Assembly: GCF_963662255.1 (NCBI RefSeq)
Contig: NC_085071.1
Span: 7,285,833-7,349,832, forward strand
DNA from: Cinclus cinclus
Taxonomy: Eukaryota; Chordata; Aves; Passeriformes; Cinclidae
Length of the DNA stretch: 64,000 nucleotides
Direction: 5' to 3'
The notes below the pieces were generated by a model that made no database searches, was not told where the DNA came from, and worked only from the letters and a program-made list of their open reading frames with translations. This document shows positions 1 through 8,407 of this stretch, piece after piece. The position numbers and the translations under genes are program-made. Positions within the stretch are counted from its first letter, which is position 1; every line of letters begins with the position of its first letter.

Positions 1-109
1 CCCTCCTCAACCTCTTTCCTTCATCCCTGCAGTGTAGCTGGCGTGGTAAAAGTGAAGCCGGGCTTACTCGGCCAGGAGCATTTTTCTCGTTCCAGCTGTT
101 CCACCCCCA

Positions 110-124
110 CCCCCCCCCCCCCCC
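110..124. repeat. Poly-C homopolymer
   Basis: An uninterrupted run of 15 C on the plus strand, in a wider C-rich stretch from 101. The minus strand is therefore a G run that can join in G-quadruplex formation. Confidence 0.9.
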
Positions 125-187
125 ACGCCCCCTCGAGGTAAATCTCGGCCCCTGCGGCTATTTTTAGCCATGTGTTTTTCCCGTTTC

Positions 188-213
188 CATTTATTTATTT
201 ATTTATTTATTTA
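188..213. repeat. (ATTT)n microsatellite
   Basis: About six perfect ATTT units directly followed by AGTTTTAA. It is a simple tetranucleotide repeat with no further signal. Confidence 0.9.
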
Positions 214-345
214 GTTTTAATCAGTGTTTTCCAGGAAAGCATCGGCATCCCACAACAGCCAGGATAAATCTGCAGCATGGGGTAAACCTTCCCCCCGAGG
301 TAAATCGATTTGGCCCACGGGGTAAATCCCAGTCCCAGCAATTAT

Positions 346-449
346 TTTTACTGGTGTTTTGTTTGGTTGGTTGGTTGCTTTTGTATTGTTTTGGTTTTTG
401 TTTGCTGTTGTTTGGGTTTTTTTTGGTTTTGTTTTTTTTTTTTTTTTTT
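346..449. repeat. T-rich / GTTT low-complexity tract
   Basis: The plus strand is almost only T and G (GTTT and GGTT words) and ends in an uninterrupted run of 18 T at 432-449. On the minus strand this is an A-rich tail-like tract, but no retroposon body is recognisable next to it. Confidence 0.8.
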
Positions 450-2384
450 AAGAGGAGTTTCAAGGAAAGCGGTGGCAGCTGACAGCCCAAGTCTGGGGAG
501 CCAGCGGGGTGTGAATGAGGCTTGTGCCAGAGTCCGGGAGTGTCGGGGCGGCTGTTCCGGGCAAGGCGCCGGGATCCATCCACCTCGCGGAGGAGGTAAC
601 GGCCCTGGGAGGCTTCTTGGGAGCTAGAGCCAAACCTACACCCTGCCAAATCCCACAGCCCCTGGTCTCGGGAATCCCCTTCCCTCATCCCTGAGAGGGG
701 ACAGTAGCAGGGGCCGCCCTCTGCTCCCTGGGGGCTGGAGTCCCCCTCTACCTCCCCAGTGCTGTTTCCATCCAAAAAGCCCCAGCAGGACTGGTTTCTC
801 CCACTCCACCAGCGCCTAGCTCCACTTCTGCCAGTAACCCAGCCTCAAAATAGGCTCACTAATGCTCCCGCGAGTCCAGGATTTCCACCACCATCATCCC
901 TGATGGGGGACCCATTGGGACCTGGAGAGCTCACACTTCAAGAAACCCCACTTTCCAGGTACCCAGACTCATCCATATCCTTCGGCTCATGCTCAGGGTG
1001 CTTTTCCCACCCATCCAATGTAAATCCCTTTGGCACATCAGCACTGGCACAGCTGGAGGACCATGACACCAGGGTGAACATGGGGACACTCACCCCTAAC
1101 CCACCCCTTGCCTTTCCTCCAGAGCCAAAAGCCAGTGGAGATAGCAAAAGCCTATTTTTAGCTGCGAGCATAACAACAGCTCTGTTCTCAGATGCAGTGA
1201 TTTCTGGATGGACACCCTCACCTGCTTCCCACCATGCCTGGGCAGCCGTTGTCACGGCATCCCACCCCACCCAGGGGTGCCTGAGGATACTGTGTCCTGG
1301 GGAGCTGGGGGACATCGAGCTGGGAGGAGAGATGAAAGTTCCTGGGGGCTGGTGATCCAGTTGGACCAGGTGCTGCTTTTCCCTGTGGAAATGCTCGTGG
1401 ACAAGGGGGTGTTTGGCAGGTGCTGGCTGCATCCCAAGCTGCCGTTGGCTGTCACTGGGATAGAGGCTGAAGCCAATGTGTGTGGGCAAAGATCTGTATC
1501 ACTGTGCTCCAAGACGCCTGTGTCTTCTCCCTCCTTCTCCTCCCATGATGCGGCCCCTAACCCATGCTCCATGCTGGAGAACCCTGGGGACACCCCAATG
1601 CCATGGGTGTTGGACCCACATCATGCCTGGCTAAGCCCACCACAGCAAAACCAGAGGCCAGCACAGGGGATGAAGATGATGGTGCTGCAAGTGGGGGTGA
1701 AGTTAATTTAACTTCATGCTAGGCAGGCCAGCACCTTCCCCAGGGAGCATGATCCAGCACCACATCTGAGCCAGCCGGGGGACACATCTGCTCCTGGGCC
1801 AAAGGGAAACTGCAGCATTACCCAATGGGAGGGAAAAGCACTTTTGCTCCCAGCACCCCTTCCTTAGGGTGTCAACCCCAGGGAGATCAGGCTGGGTAGG
1901 GACCGCTCTCTGAATACTACCTGAGGCAGCAAAAGCAGCCCAGAAACTCCTCTACCGCTGTGGGGTATATCCTGGGGGAGCAGCCTCATCCCTTCCAGCA
2001 CCACAGAAGCTCTAATCCAGCTTCAGGATGGAAGCTGATGGTCAAGCAGCCAATTTGCACGTGGCTTAAAGTGGGAAAAGCATCTTTTCCTCTCCTTCCC
2101 AGGGCTCCAGCTACACCTCCAGATGGTTCCCGGGGCTCAGCACAGTCTTCACTCCTTCGGTATCAGATAAGCAGAGCAGCACCCAAAATAGCCGGCAGCC
2201 TAGGGTTAATTCCTCCCATACCTGAGCTGACATTTCAAGGCTGTTACACAATTGTGGAGATTCCTACAGTAACCCTAGGAGTTCCCATCAGAGCTTGGGA
2301 GGCTCCCACCCCCCACGGGGTAGTTTTCCCACCCAGGGATTCACCCTAGCTCCTTCCACCCCAGTGATGAAGGAGAAAAACTGA

Positions 2385-2936
2385 TAAAAATTATCTGGTT
2401 TTTATTATGTAAAAATGGTAACTTTTATAAAAAGTTTATAAAGCAAGTACAAGGCACATTTGCAGAAATTCACCTTCCTGCACAAAAGGTACAAAAAGTT
2501 ATTACTCTAGTATAGAGCTCCACAATACACGAGGCCACAGCCCCAGAGAGTTTGGTTCATACTCGAGGATGTTTGTTCCCCCCTCCCCAAAACCCCCTAA
2601 TCCCCACCCCACCATCCCATTAAACACCTTTAAAAAAAAAATGACTCGCTGCTATAATCCAAAAATATACAGACAACCTCCTCTTCATCATCAGTCTATC
2701 ATTAAAAATATCTCATGCGAGTTCGGGTCCAAAGCTGGGATGCTGAGTTCCGTGGGTGGGATGCTGGCGGTGGAAGGCTAGGGGGGTCGGAACCAGCCGC
2801 TCCCCACTCGCGGTGCCCGGGCCCGGGGGAGGCGATGCCGGGGCCGGTAAGTCGCAGACAGCCCGGCGCCACGGAGGAAGCTGCTATTTACCTCCGGCTG
2901 ATAACGAACCAGGAACCGACACTCGCTGCCTGTTTG
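2385..2936 (-). other. ID3: ID3 last exon, 3' untranslated region (predicted)
   Basis: Read on the minus strand, this stretch runs from a probable splice acceptor (pyrimidine-rich tract about 2941-2990, then CAATTAG ending at 2937) to the poly(A) signal at 2401-2406. Its distal part (2400-2560) is AT-rich with TTTATAAA words, typical of a short-lived immediate-early mRNA. The exact acceptor is inferred: another AG a few bases further on would also fit. The 3' end is expected about 15-20 bases past the AATAAA. Confidence 0.5.
2401..2406 (-). promoter_or_regulatory. ID3: ID3 polyadenylation signal AATAAA
   Basis: The plus strand reads TTTATT, giving canonical AATAAA on the minus strand within ACATAATAAAAACC. 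It lies about 1.03 kb downstream of the ID3 stop codon in genomic distance. An intron is probably removed in between, so the mature 3' UTR would be about 0.57 kb. Confidence 0.75.
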
Positions 2937-3421
2937 CTAATTGGCATCGGGAGGTGAGAGAAGAGAGGGAGGAAAAAAAAATAATAGTGGTAATTAGTGT
3001 AGTGATAAGTGGGGTTGGGGATGGAGATTTCGAAAGAGGGGGTGGGAGCCGGGAAACCACGGTGCTCGGGGTCGGTATCTGGCCCCCGGAGGGGGATGCT
3101 TGGGTTGGGTTGGTGCTGACAGGGGACTGGGGTGCAGTGGGGAAGCTTGGGGGGAGGACTGCAGAAAGGGGGAGCACTGTTTTGCGTTATTTGGATCGAT
3201 ATCGGCGGTGAGCTGGGGGAGGTGGACTGGGATGCGGATGGTGAAAAATTGGGGTGCGAGGGGGAACTGGGAAGAGGGGAGCATGGGTTGCTTGGGATCG
3301 GTCCCCTGGGGATTTTGATGCTGGGCGGCGGGAGGGGGGCCCGGCACTGTACCTGGGGTGCGGGCATATCGGGAGGACTGAGCTGTGGATGGTGGTCGTG
3401 GTGACTGGGGGTGACACTCAC
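2937..3421 (-). other. ID3: ID3 intron 2 (in the 3' UTR, predicted)
   Basis: The donor is a perfect CAG|GTGAGT on the minus strand with the exon ending at 3422. The proposed acceptor is TTAG at 2938-2937 after a long pyrimidine tract. The donor lies only 15 nucleotides after the stop codon, closer than the roughly 50-nucleotide limit that usually triggers nonsense-mediated decay, so the spliced mRNA should be stable. Mammalian ID3 also has a small second exon followed by a 3'-UTR exon. The donor is strong; the acceptor is the less certain end. Confidence 0.6.
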
Positions 3422-3436
3422 CTGATGGAGGTGGCG

Positions 3437-4016
3437 TTAATGACACAAACTTCTCTCGTCTTTGGCGCAGAGTTCTGAGGAGAGTTCAGCCGCCTGCGAA
3501 GAGACAGGACAGGGCTTAAGATGACCCCGGCGGCTGGTGGTCCCCACTCGTCCCCATTCCCCACCGTGCCATGACCCACCAACACACTCGGGGACCCTGC
3601 AAGCGCCCCCGTCCCTACTCGTCATCGCCTCCAACCAAACACAACCTCTCTCCCCAAATCAACATACCTAGCCCCCAGCCCGAAGCGATCCTTACCTTAA
3701 GGGAGAGCAGGGTGGTCTCGGAAGAGGGGTCGCGGCCCTTGGACCCCTCCTCCAGCACGATCTGGAGGTCGAAGATGTAGTCTATGACGTGCTGCAGGAT
3801 CTCCACCTGGCTCACCTTGGTGCCTTGAGGGATCCCCGGCACCAGCTCCCGCAATTTCGAATAGCAGTCGTTCATATCGTAGAGCAGGTTCATGGGTTCT
3901 TCCAAGGCCGGGCTCTTGTTGTGGCTGCCCCGGGCGATGGCCAAACTCTGCTCCGAGAGGCAGCAAACGGCCTCGTAGCAGCTCCGGACGGAGCGCACCG
4001 GGCTGATGGCTTTCAT
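3437..4016 (-). CDS. ID3: ID3, inhibitor of DNA binding (HLH protein), join of 3696-4016 and 3437-3493
   Basis: A complete two-exon coding sequence of 125 residues. Exon 1 starts at ATG 4016-4014 and codes residues 1-107; exon 2 codes residues 108-125 and ends with TAA at 3439-3437. Residues about 41-89 form a helix-loop-helix (helix 1 with [15 protein letters not shown], loop GIPQGTK, helix 2 with [18 protein letters not shown]) with no basic DNA-binding region before it. That is the hallmark of ID proteins, which dimerise with E proteins (TCF3, TCF4, TCF12) in the nucleus and block E-box binding. The paralogue call rests on the N-terminus ([19 protein letters not shown]) and the C-terminus (AAELSSEL...DERSLCH), both closest to ID3 rather than ID1, ID2 or ID4. 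Ser5 in MKAISPVR corresponds to the known CDK2 site. Length is close to the 119 residues of human ID3. No frameshift or missing key residue is seen. The gene stands alone with its own promoter. Confidence 0.95.
3494..3695 (-). other. ID3: ID3 intron 1, phase 0
   Basis: On the minus strand the donor is CTTAAG|GTAAGG (exon ends at 3696) and the acceptor is TTCGCAG|GCGGCT (exon resumes at 3493). The intron is 202 bp and falls between codons (Lys107 and Ala108), the conserved position in ID genes shortly before the C-terminal tail. Confidence 0.92.
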
Positions 4017-4195
4017 GCTGGGCTCGGAGCAGGAGTGCAGATGCAGGACGGAGAGATGTCTGGGAGCCTCGGGGGCGGTCGCGACAGCGGGGGTTTTGCT
4101 GGGACCTCCGAGGACCAGGACCGCCAAAGAGAGCAGCTCCGAGAGCCTTAAGTCTCACCCCCAGGACCTCAAAGCACCTCGCTCGCAGACTGGGG
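4017..4195 (-). other. ID3: ID3 5' untranslated leader
   Basis: This spans from the start codon to the expected transcription start, 25-30 bases below the TATA box. There is no ATG on the sense strand in this interval, so the ID3 start is the first AUG and no upstream ORF is present. An in-frame extension upstream of the ATG is open but would begin at TTG (4127-4125), so it is not used as a start here. Confidence 0.7.
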
Positions 4196-4220
4196 AGGGT
4201 GGGAGGGCACTCGCACCGCC

Positions 4221-4228
4221 TTTATATA
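4221..4228 (-). promoter_or_regulatory. ID3: ID3 TATA box
   Basis: The plus strand TTTATATA reads TATATAAA on the minus strand, a canonical TATA element. It lies about 205 bases upstream of the ID3 ATG with GC-rich DNA between. This places the transcription start near 4195. Confidence 0.85.
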
Positions 4229-4256
4229 GACAGTGGTACTTGACCGCGCCCACTAC

Positions 4257-4264
4257 ATGCAAAT
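4257..4264 (+). promoter_or_regulatory. Octamer (POU-domain) site ATGCAAAT
   Basis: An exact ATGCAAAT octamer about 30 bases upstream of the ID3 TATA box. Octamers close to a TATA box are a known arrangement for OCT1/OCT2/OCT4-type factors. Function here is inferred from sequence and position only. Confidence 0.5.
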
Positions 4265-4280
4265 TATTAACAACACAACC

Positions 4281-4325
4281 CCCTTTTATGTAAAACAGCC
4301 ATTAATCGCTTCCCTTTTATGTAAA
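4281..4325. promoter_or_regulatory. Duplicated 14-bp element in the ID3 proximal promoter
   Basis: The 14-mer CCCTTTTATGTAAA occurs at 4281-4294 and again at 4312-4325, spaced 31 bp start to start (about three helical turns). On the ID3 strand it reads TTTACATAAAAGGG, which resembles a bZIP/PAR-type TTAC-TAA site. The two copies differ in what follows, so this is a repeated word, not a longer duplication. Confidence 0.45.
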
Positions 4326-4337
4326 CGAAGCCCTAAA

Positions 4338-4421
4338 CCCCGCCTCCGAGTGTCAATGAAGCATCCAACTCCGCCCCTACACATAAATGGATCCTTAAAC
4401 CCCCTCTACTTCACCCCCGCC
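4338..4421 (-). promoter_or_regulatory. Cluster of GC boxes upstream of ID3
   Basis: Three GC-box cores lie at 4338-4344 (CCCCGCC), 4371-4377 (CCGCCCC) and 4415-4421 (CCCCGCC). They are 110-230 bases upstream of the TATA box and would be candidate SP/KLF sites. The assignment is by consensus only. Confidence 0.45.
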
Positions 4422-4711
4422 TCCCTCCCCAGCCCCCCAAATTGACCCTTCATGGCCAGAGTGGCCCGACGGGGGATGATGACACGACCACGCAGTTCCC
4501 CCTCCCCATGGCCAGGCCCCCCCAAAACCTCTTGGGGATTATCTCCTCCTAAACCCCTTCAACACCCAACATCCCCAAATTGTCCCACTCTCTTTCCCAG
4601 TGAACTCCCTCTATTTCTAGACAGGAGGATGGGGTTTTCCCCCTTCTCAACCTCCCTGTTTTAAGGAAATTAGTGCCGCCCTTTTCCTCAATCCGCTTCT
4701 CATCTGACCTC

Positions 4712-4727
4712 CAGACTTTCTGGCGTC
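4712..4727 (-). promoter_or_regulatory. Proximal SMAD composite element GACGCC-N5-GTCTG
   Basis: The plus strand reads CAGAC, five bases, then GGCGTC. The minus strand, which is the ID3 direction, therefore reads GACGCC-AGAAA-GTCTG. This fits the SMAD1/5-SMAD4 composite consensus GRCGNC-N5-GTCTG exactly, including the 5-bp spacer. It lies about 0.5 kb upstream of the expected ID3 start. ID1-ID3 are established direct BMP-SMAD targets. In other contexts the same GRCGNC form can recruit Schnurri repressors, so the sign of the effect is not decided by sequence. Confidence 0.55.
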
Positions 4728-5517
4728 AGGAATTATCTTGTGACCAGCAGAAAAAAATTAATTGCGGTAAAACTGAGGTTACGATGGAGAAACCAGATTT
4801 AGGTCAGCGCCTGCGAGAGGCCTGGAGGGCTTTTTATTTTGGAGGGGGGAGAGGAGATTTATAGTCAAAGGGGTTATCCCAGAAGAATTGATGTGGTGGG
4901 GGGGGATAAGAAGGAAGCTGTCCTTCCGAACCATCTCTGCCTCAAAACTTATAGAATCAGAGAATGTCTACAGAAAAAGCCCAAAGCTGGAGCAATCTGG
5001 GGTCCCCAGTGGGTGTCACCCCAGCAGATGGCACATGCAGATGTCCCGCAGAAGTGAGAGCCCCACAACACCCAGATTGTGAATCTGTATGAGCCCAAGG
5101 GGAAAAAACCTCTCTCCCTCAAATATTGACTTCAGTGGGATTTATTTCTGGGCGGTGTTATGGGGGCTTGGTTATGAAAGTGCAGGAAGGAAATGTTGCA
5201 ACCCAGAAGGTTGGGGACACCCTGGATCCTGCTTGGCCTGGGGGTCCCAGCTAATGAGGGGTGCAGGGGGGTGGGGGTACAGGCACCTGGCCGGAATTGT
5301 TCCTGCCCATGGCAGCGATTTATTGCAGATATGCCCAAATCCCAGTTTGGTAGTGCTGGGGTTTATTTCCATCCCCCCAAAGGGGTCTGGGGATTTCAGG
5401 TTGGAGGGCACCCCTCCTCCCCACATCTTCCCCAAGCCATGAGCTGCTCAACAAAAAGCCTTGAAAGCAGCATCCAACAGTTTTTGGGGTTGGATCTTTT
5501 CTTTTTCTCTCCCTCCT

Positions 5518-5551
5518 TCCCCCCCCCTCCCCCCCCCCCCCCCCGCCCCCC
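5518..5551. repeat. C-rich homopolymer tract
   Basis: Almost pure C on the plus strand, including an unbroken run of 16 C at 5529-5544. The complementary strand is a strong G-quadruplex candidate. Length may be unreliable in an assembly. Confidence 0.85.
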
Positions 5552-5675
5552 ACCTCACTCGTTATGAATTTCCGGGGAAATCGCCTCTGTGTAAAGGACA
5601 ACACCTTGGAAAGAGGCATAATTACCCTCATTAACCTGTTTTGGGGCAAGGGCCAACAACCAAATCCCCCATCCA

Positions 5676-5800
5676 AAAAATTAAGAACAAAATAAATTTA
5701 AAAAAATAATTAAACATATTTAAAAATAAATTAAAAACGTAAAACTTGATGAAATCAACACAGATTTTTAAAAACGTTTACAGAACATTTAGAAACTCTT
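5676..5800. other. AT-rich island
   Basis: About 125 bases dominated by A and T (repeated AAATTAAA and AAATAATT words) in otherwise GC-rich DNA, 1.5 kb upstream of ID3. It could be a matrix-attachment-like or nucleosome-poor segment; no gene signal is visible. Confidence 0.5.
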
Positions 5801-6103
5801 TTCAGACCACCACCTGAATCCTTGTTATGACTTCCCCTCAATACAAAATAGCAGCATACAGCCGCTTACTGAGAACGTACAGCCTCTGCTTATTCCCATA
5901 CACCCCCTCCCATTTCCCAAGGGATGGGTTGGGGGGGTGGGGGGCGCTGAAAGGCTTCAGAGGGGCTGGGGAGGGGGAGCTTTTGTTTGCAGGGGGGTTT
6001 TGTTGGCGGCGGTTCCCACAGGCCCTGCCTGGGCGGCGGGACCCGCTGCCTTTGCCCAGCTGTGGCCCGGGCCCTCCAGCTGTGTTGATCTAACTCCCGG
6101 CCC

Positions 6104-6119
6104 CAGACAGCCTGGCGCC
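6104..6119 (-). promoter_or_regulatory. Distal SMAD/BMP-responsive element GGCGCC-N5-GTCTG
   Basis: The plus strand reads CAGAC-AGCCT-GGCGCC, so the minus strand (the ID3 direction) reads GGCGCC-AGGCT-GTCTG. This is the GGCGCC-N5-GTCT form described for BMP-responsive elements of ID genes, with exact spacing. GGCGCC is embedded in a 10-bp palindrome CTGGCGCCAG (6112-6121). It lies about 1.9 kb upstream of the expected ID3 start, in the same orientation as the proximal element at 4712-4727. Confidence 0.6.
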
Positions 6120-6128
6120 AGCCCTGCG

Positions 6129-6136
6129 CACGTCAT
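6129..6136. promoter_or_regulatory. CRE-like site CACGTCAT
   Basis: CACGTCAT (ATGACGTG on the other strand) contains a TGACGTG core, a CREB/ATF-type site. It lies 10 bases past the distal SMAD element and 19 bases before the X-box. It is supported by consensus only. Confidence 0.4.
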
Positions 6137-6154
6137 GCATTCACAGAGGGATGC

Positions 6155-6168
6155 GTGGCCAAGGCAAC
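6155..6168. promoter_or_regulatory. RFX X-box GTGGCCAAGGCAAC
   Basis: An exact match to GTNRCC-N2-RGYAAC, the X-box bound by RFX factors. Together with the SMAD and CRE-like sites it makes a compact group of recognisable motifs within 65 bp, which looks like an enhancer core upstream of ID3. Binding is inferred. Confidence 0.5.
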
Positions 6169-6772
6169 CTCCCCCCGCCCCCCCCCGCGCCACCACCGCC
6201 GCTCTGTTCCGAGGGGATTCGTTCCAATCCTGGGATACCCCGAGTGGGTGAGAGGGCTGGGAGCACGCGGATGTTTTTATCTGATCGCCGCAAGTGTGCG
6301 TAGCAGCGCCCCATCGCCCGGATGGGGTCACTTTTAGGTTGCTGTTGCGGTGGCAGCTCCGGGTTTGGGGAGTGCGGCTGTGGTGGGGAGTGGATTTCTT
6401 GGCACGGAGGAGAGAAAATGGGGGAGGAAGGGAGCATTGTGATTTCGTGGTGAACAGGGCCTACACTGGGTGTTTTGTAAAAAGGAAAACTCAAATAAGT
6501 AGGAGAATAAGCAAGAGTTGGGATTATCCACCGCAGCAAGCACCGCACCCCCCAAGTCCCCTGGGGGAGAGGTGACCATGTACCTCACTACAGTTCAGCC
6601 ATTGCTCCCCACCACCTTTCCTCTTTTCCTGGAGCAGATCGTTAATCCCAGGGGATTTGCCCATGCTGCAAATACCTGCAGAGGTCCTCGAAGCTTGGGG
6701 CAGAGCGGGAGGGGGCTCACCAGCAGCTGCTTCCCCCTGCCCAAAAATAATCTACCCCTTGGGCTTGGATTC

Positions 6773-6801
6773 TTTTTTTTTTTTTTTTTTGTTCTGTTCT
6801 G

Positions 6802-6832
<31 letters not shown>
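6773..6832. repeat. Poly-T followed by (GTTTT)n
   Basis: A run of 18 T (6773-6790), two GTTCT units (6791-6800) and six GTTTT units (6801-6830). On the minus strand this is (AAAAC)n running into poly-A, a tail-like structure, but no element body was recognised. Confidence 0.85.
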
Positions 6833-7262
6833 CCCTGAAATAAGTCGGTACAGGTGGCAGGATGTGAGGGATGTAACATGGAGTGGAAAAGGCCGGATTC
6901 AGCCTGGCTGCTACAGGGCAGGGAGGGTGAGTGTGGGGTTCCCTGTGTCCTGGGGGAACACCACCAGCATTCTGGGGGGAATTTCTTGTGTTGTGGAAGC
7001 TGGAGGCTGTCTGGAAGTGCTGGCTGCAGGGAAGGGATTTGGATGGGAGAGGAACAGAGATGTGGCAGGGTGCCCAAGGCAGCTACAAAGAGAAGGGCTT
7101 TTTCCCAGAGGTCATCTGGATTTACTTTCAGATGGGGCTGAGGTATAAATCCCATTTACCAGAGATCTTGGAAGGCCTTCGCAATCCTTCAAGAGCAAGG
7201 GAAGCTGAGGGACCTGGCTGGTTGTGCTCCGACTCAGCACAACACAGGAACAAGAGCACAGA

Positions 7263-7282
7263 AATTAATTAATTAATTAATT
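7263..7282. repeat. (AATT)5 microsatellite
   Basis: Five perfect AATT units, fully self-complementary. No other signal is present. Confidence 0.9.
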
Positions 7283-7779
7283 GATTTTTGGAGATTCTTC
7301 AAGCCAGCCCCACAGTCTGGGCACCCACATGGCGTGGCACAGCAGCTATCCAGGGGAGTTTTGGTGCTGGGGAAGAAATCTAGATGGACGCTTAAGGGAA
7401 AGAAGGGACTCTGGCTTCTTAAAAGAGCTCTGAGATTTCTTTCCCACCTTAACCCCAAGGTCAGGTTGGCATGGGGAGGCAGTCCAGTGCCATTTAGTGA
7501 TCCTGCTGAACACTCGGTGGCAGCTCTCTTGACACCTCAATCCACACTGGGGCTGAGTGCTCCTGGAGAGACAGTGGGTCCAGGATGGACAAGGACAGGC
7601 AGGGACAAGTGTTGTGGCCCTGCTTTGGCCATTGGTCACACAGAGAATGCACAGAACATTCCTGTGCAGTTTGGCAAACCCTCCCTGCGGTGCCTGTAGC
7701 CACAGTGACACCTCTGGATTGGGCCAGATTTCGAGTGTTTCAGAATCAATGGGGATTATAAATTGGAGCTAGCAGATAT

Positions 7780-7781
7780 GG

Positions 7782-7817
<36 letters not shown>

Positions 7818-7864
7818 ATGGATGGATGGACGGACGGCTGGATGGATGGATGGACAAATGGATG
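7780..7864. repeat. (GGAT)n microsatellite
   Basis: About 20 GGAT units with scattered GGAC interruptions (near 7790, 7830 and 7834) and a GGCT. The apparent [11 protein letters not shown] peptides in all frames are translations of this repeat. Confidence 0.92.
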
Positions 7865-7920
7865 TCAGAGTCCACAGCCCATGCAGAAAGGAGCCTGGCC
7901 CGAACCACCTGTCTGCTCCG

Positions 7921-7936
7921 TGCCTCAGTTTACCCC
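7921..7936 (+). repeat. MIR-like box, copy 1
   Basis: TGCCTCAGTTTACCCC, one mismatch from the copies at 8393 and 10791. The word resembles the CCTCAGTTTCC box of MIR/CORE-SINE elements. No wider alignment could be made by eye. Confidence 0.35.
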
Positions 7937-8392
7937 CTCACTCACCACAGGGACCTTCTCTAGAGTCAGACAATGCCAGAGGCTCTGTAATGGGCCATGA
8001 ATGGGGCTGGGTGAGCAGACAAATGGCAGAGAATTAGGTGGGGAAAGGGGTGGCACCACTGGGAATGTACACCCAAAACGCAGCAGTGAGGTGCCCCCCC
8101 CCCCAGGCTCTGTCACCAGGAGACTTGATCTGGGCAATGTGCATCTGTTTGTGCAGGGGATTAGCCCCAGGGACCCCTCCCCCCCCCTCAGCCTGAGCGT
8201 CCCAGCCCAACCCAGCCTGGAGGCAGCACCCAGGACACTCCATGCTGGTGATGATTAGGGAGCAGATGAACACCATGAGGCATTACCTTGTTCCAGAGTA
8301 CTCAGGCGAGGGAGAGGAACACTCACATCCCTCTGGAAGGGGAACCAGGGACCATGACATGAGCTGTGTCCGAGCTTCTCAGTAACTGCCCG

Positions 8393-8407
8393 TGCCTCAG
8401 TTTCCCC
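8393..8407 (+). repeat. MIR-like box, copy 2
   Basis: TGCCTCAGTTTCCCC, identical to the word at 10791-10805, followed by ACATTTCCTCTCATC. It is a possible remnant of an ancient SINE. Confidence 0.4.

Larger units (their letters stand above)
1..2384. other. Non-coding region downstream of ID3
   Basis: No exon is recognisable on either strand here. The open frames (for example 759-1355 plus and 938-1489 minus) are proline- and serine-rich, overlap each other in antisense, and have no recognisable domain or splice context. The stretch holds a C homopolymer, an (ATTT)n tract and a T-rich tract, listed separately. Two matches to the MEF2 consensus YTAWWWWTAR (CTATTTTTAG) occur at 158-167 and 1152-1161, and a GATA-type AGATAAG lies near 2165. 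I see nothing that would make it a gene. Confidence 0.6.
4430..6100. other. ID3 upstream flank, non-coding
   Basis: No exon is recognised. The stretch holds the proximal SMAD element (4712-4727), a C-rich tract (5518-5551) and an AT-rich island (5676-5800), listed separately. Open frames at 5089-5442 plus and 5320-5676 minus overlap in antisense and run through homopolymers, so they are not credible genes. Confidence 0.55.

Noticed and set aside
759..1489. Overlapping frames of 198 (plus) and 183 (minus) codons
   Set aside because: Antisense to each other, low-complexity composition, no domain, no splice or promoter signal.
4017..4127. In-frame N-terminal extension of ID3
   Set aside because: It would begin at TTG, not ATG; the conserved ID family start MKAxSPVR is at 4016 and nothing upstream resembles ID proteins.
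4951..4965. CR1-type LINE 3' end (ATAGAATCAGAGAAT)
   Set aside because: Only about 15 bases resemble the CR1 tail and no LINE body is recognisable on either side.
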